Notes under the pieces: generated by a model
What the model saw: only the letters and a program-made list of their open reading frames with translations
The model's database searches: none
What the model was told of the DNA's origin: nothing
Assembly (NCBI RefSeq): GCF_018882365.1
Contig: NZ_JACVOP010000003.1
Coordinates: 186,001-250,000 of the forward strand
DNA from: Polynucleobacter sp. 71A-WALBACH
GTDB taxonomy: Bacteria; Pseudomonadota; Gammaproteobacteria; Burkholderiales; Burkholderiaceae
DNA length: 64,000 nt
Direction: 5' to 3'
Translations under genes and position numbers: made by a program
Shown: piece by piece, positions 63,131 to 64,000 of the stretch
Numbering within the stretch: position 1 is the stretch's first letter
Layout of the letters: every line of letters starts with the position of its first letter

Positions 63131-63795
63131 ACTACCCCTGATTGTAAGGGGACAAAAAAGACCTCGTCCAGAACGGTTCTTTGATAACGCTGGGAGCTCA
63201 TGCGCTCAACCATGATCAATTGCTGCTCTTTCTCATTTTTAGCCACGGGAGCCACTAAGCGCCCTCCAATAGCCAATTGGTCCAATAAGGCATCCGGAAT
63301 ACCCAGGCCAGCAGCGGCCAAAATAATTCCATCAAAAGGGGCGGCTTGGGGTAGACCTAAGATGCCATCCCCGTAGATGAGGCGCAGATTTTTGATGCGA
63401 AATGGACGCAGCTTTTCTCTTGCCATATCGTGCAAAGGACGAATACGCTCAATTGAATAGACTTCTTCAGATAGCAAGCTGAGGACTGCTGCTTGGTAGC
63501 CACAACCCGTTCCAATCTCTAATACTTTTCCTAATTTTTGCTTAGGCTTATGCAACAGCTCAATCATGCGTGCCACAACTGATGGCTTAGAAATTGTTTG
63601 AGAATGCCCGATTGGTAAAGCAGTATCTTCGTAGGCCTGAGGATGCATACCGGCATCCATAAATGCATGGCGTGGAACAGTAGCAATTGCTTCTAATGTT
63701 TTACCGTGCTTTACCCCAGCAGCGAGTACTTTCGCTGCTAAGGCTTGCCGATGACCAGCGTTACGTTCTGCGGCTGGCCTCAACCGCGATCCCAA
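63127..63795 (-). CDS. pcm: Protein-L-isoaspartate O-methyltransferase
   Basis: 222-residue repair enzyme using SAM to methylate isoaspartyl residues. Motifs: '[21 protein letters not shown]', SAM motif '[16 protein letters not shown]', '[21 protein letters not shown]' and 'LIMVERMS'. Starts are TTG: at 63795, or at 63783 where it overlaps the surE stop as TTGA. Order surE-pcm-nlpD is conserved across proteobacteria. Confidence 0.95.
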   Translation of the reverse strand: MGSRLRPAAERNAGHRQALAAKVLAAGVKHGKTLEAIATVPRHAFMDAGMHPQAYEDTALPIGHSQTISKPSVVARMIELLHKPKQKLGKVLEIGTGCGYQAAVLSLLSEEVYSIERIRPLHDMAREKLRPFRIKNLRLIYGDGILGLPQAAPFDGIILAAAGLGIPDALLDQLAIGGRLVAPVAKNEKEQQLIMVERMSSQRYQRTVLDEVFFVPLQSGVV

Positions 63796-64000
63796 CCATT
63801 GGCACGCATCGCAGCTAAGCGGGCGTGATGGGTTAAATCCAACTGCATTGGCGTAATAGAAATGCAGCCATCATCAATCGCATGAAAGTCTGTTCCTTCG
63901 GAGCTATCTTTGGCATCCCCCGCTGCACCAATCCAATAGATCAGTTCACCACGAGGGCTCTTTTGCACAACCACGGGTTGTGAATGATGACGATTACCCA
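63780..64000 (-). CDS. surE: 5'/3'-nucleotidase SurE (3' part only)
   Basis: C-terminal 73 codons; the gene continues beyond the window. '[47 protein letters not shown]' matches the end of SurE (…TDFxAxxxGxxSITPLxxDLTxH). It dephosphorylates nucleotides, especially in survival and stress. First in-window gene of surE-pcm-nlpD. Confidence 0.93.
   Translation of the reverse strand, partial: GNRHHSQPVVVQKSPRGELIYWIGAAGDAKDSSEGTDFHAIDDGCISITPMQLDLTHHARLAAMRANGWDRG

Overview
The window is a stretch of bacterial chromosome that looks like a free-living freshwater betaproteobacterium of the Polynucleobacter type (Burkholderiaceae). The evidence is the moderate GC content, very tight gene packing, protein sequences typical of Burkholderiales, and the conserved order ndk-rlmN-ispG-hisS-yfgM-bamB-der-hfq-hflX-hflK-hflC-hisZ-purA. 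The genus is inferred from family resemblance; no database was searched. There is no insertion sequence, prophage, CRISPR array or rRNA operon. The longest stretches without a confident gene are under 300 bases.

Layout. 1-2.4 kb: the 5' part of pbpG, an EamA transporter and a phasin. 2.4-8.3 kb: the pyruvate dehydrogenase operon aceE-aceF-lpdA (minus strand), divergent from a membrane PAS histidine kinase and a FixJ/LuxR response regulator, then folD and the M3 peptidase prlC. 14.7-19.8 kb: the nitrogen operon glnA-ntrB-ntrC-xth, headed by a likely sigma-54 promoter with two NtrC sites. 19.8-24.4 kb: a five-gene operon (YVTN propeller protein, polysaccharide deacetylase, fatty acid hydroxylase-like protein, EI24 membrane protein, MoCF/CinA-N domain protein). 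24.4-36.3 kb: hrpA, divergent argA, yggX, an apparent unclassified structured small RNA, rpiA, divergent tal, trxC, a small DUF2892 protein, rlmB, rnr and tRNA-Leu(CAG). 36.5-42.1 kb is the most accessory-looking part: a second fatty acid hydroxylase-like protein, two poorly characterised proteins, a dienelactone hydrolase, an MFS transporter, an ion-channel-like protein, a 51-residue small protein and a possible papain-like cysteine peptidase. 42.2-58.8 kb: glcB and the conserved purA-to-ndk block. 59-64 kb: a Bax-inhibitor-1 family protein, a candidate 26-residue membrane peptide, and the surE-pcm-nlpD-exonuclease-rlmD operon.

How the genes work together. AceEF-Lpd, Tal, RpiA and malate synthase G cover central carbon flow. 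GlnA with NtrBC forms a self-contained nitrogen control unit. Hfq, RNase R, HrpA, RlmB, RlmN and RlmD form an RNA-handling set. HflKC, BamB, YfgM and NlpD serve the envelope.

Most worth a second look: (i) the multi-hairpin small RNA with its own promoter and terminator upstream of the rpiA 3' end; (ii) NtrC carrying GAFPGA instead of GAFTGA in the sigma-54 contact loop although glnA keeps a sigma-54/NtrC-type control region; (iii) two very small candidate proteins with good ribosome binding sites; (iv) a structured leader in front of ndk; (v) the absence of rpoS, pilF and rodZ from their usual positions.
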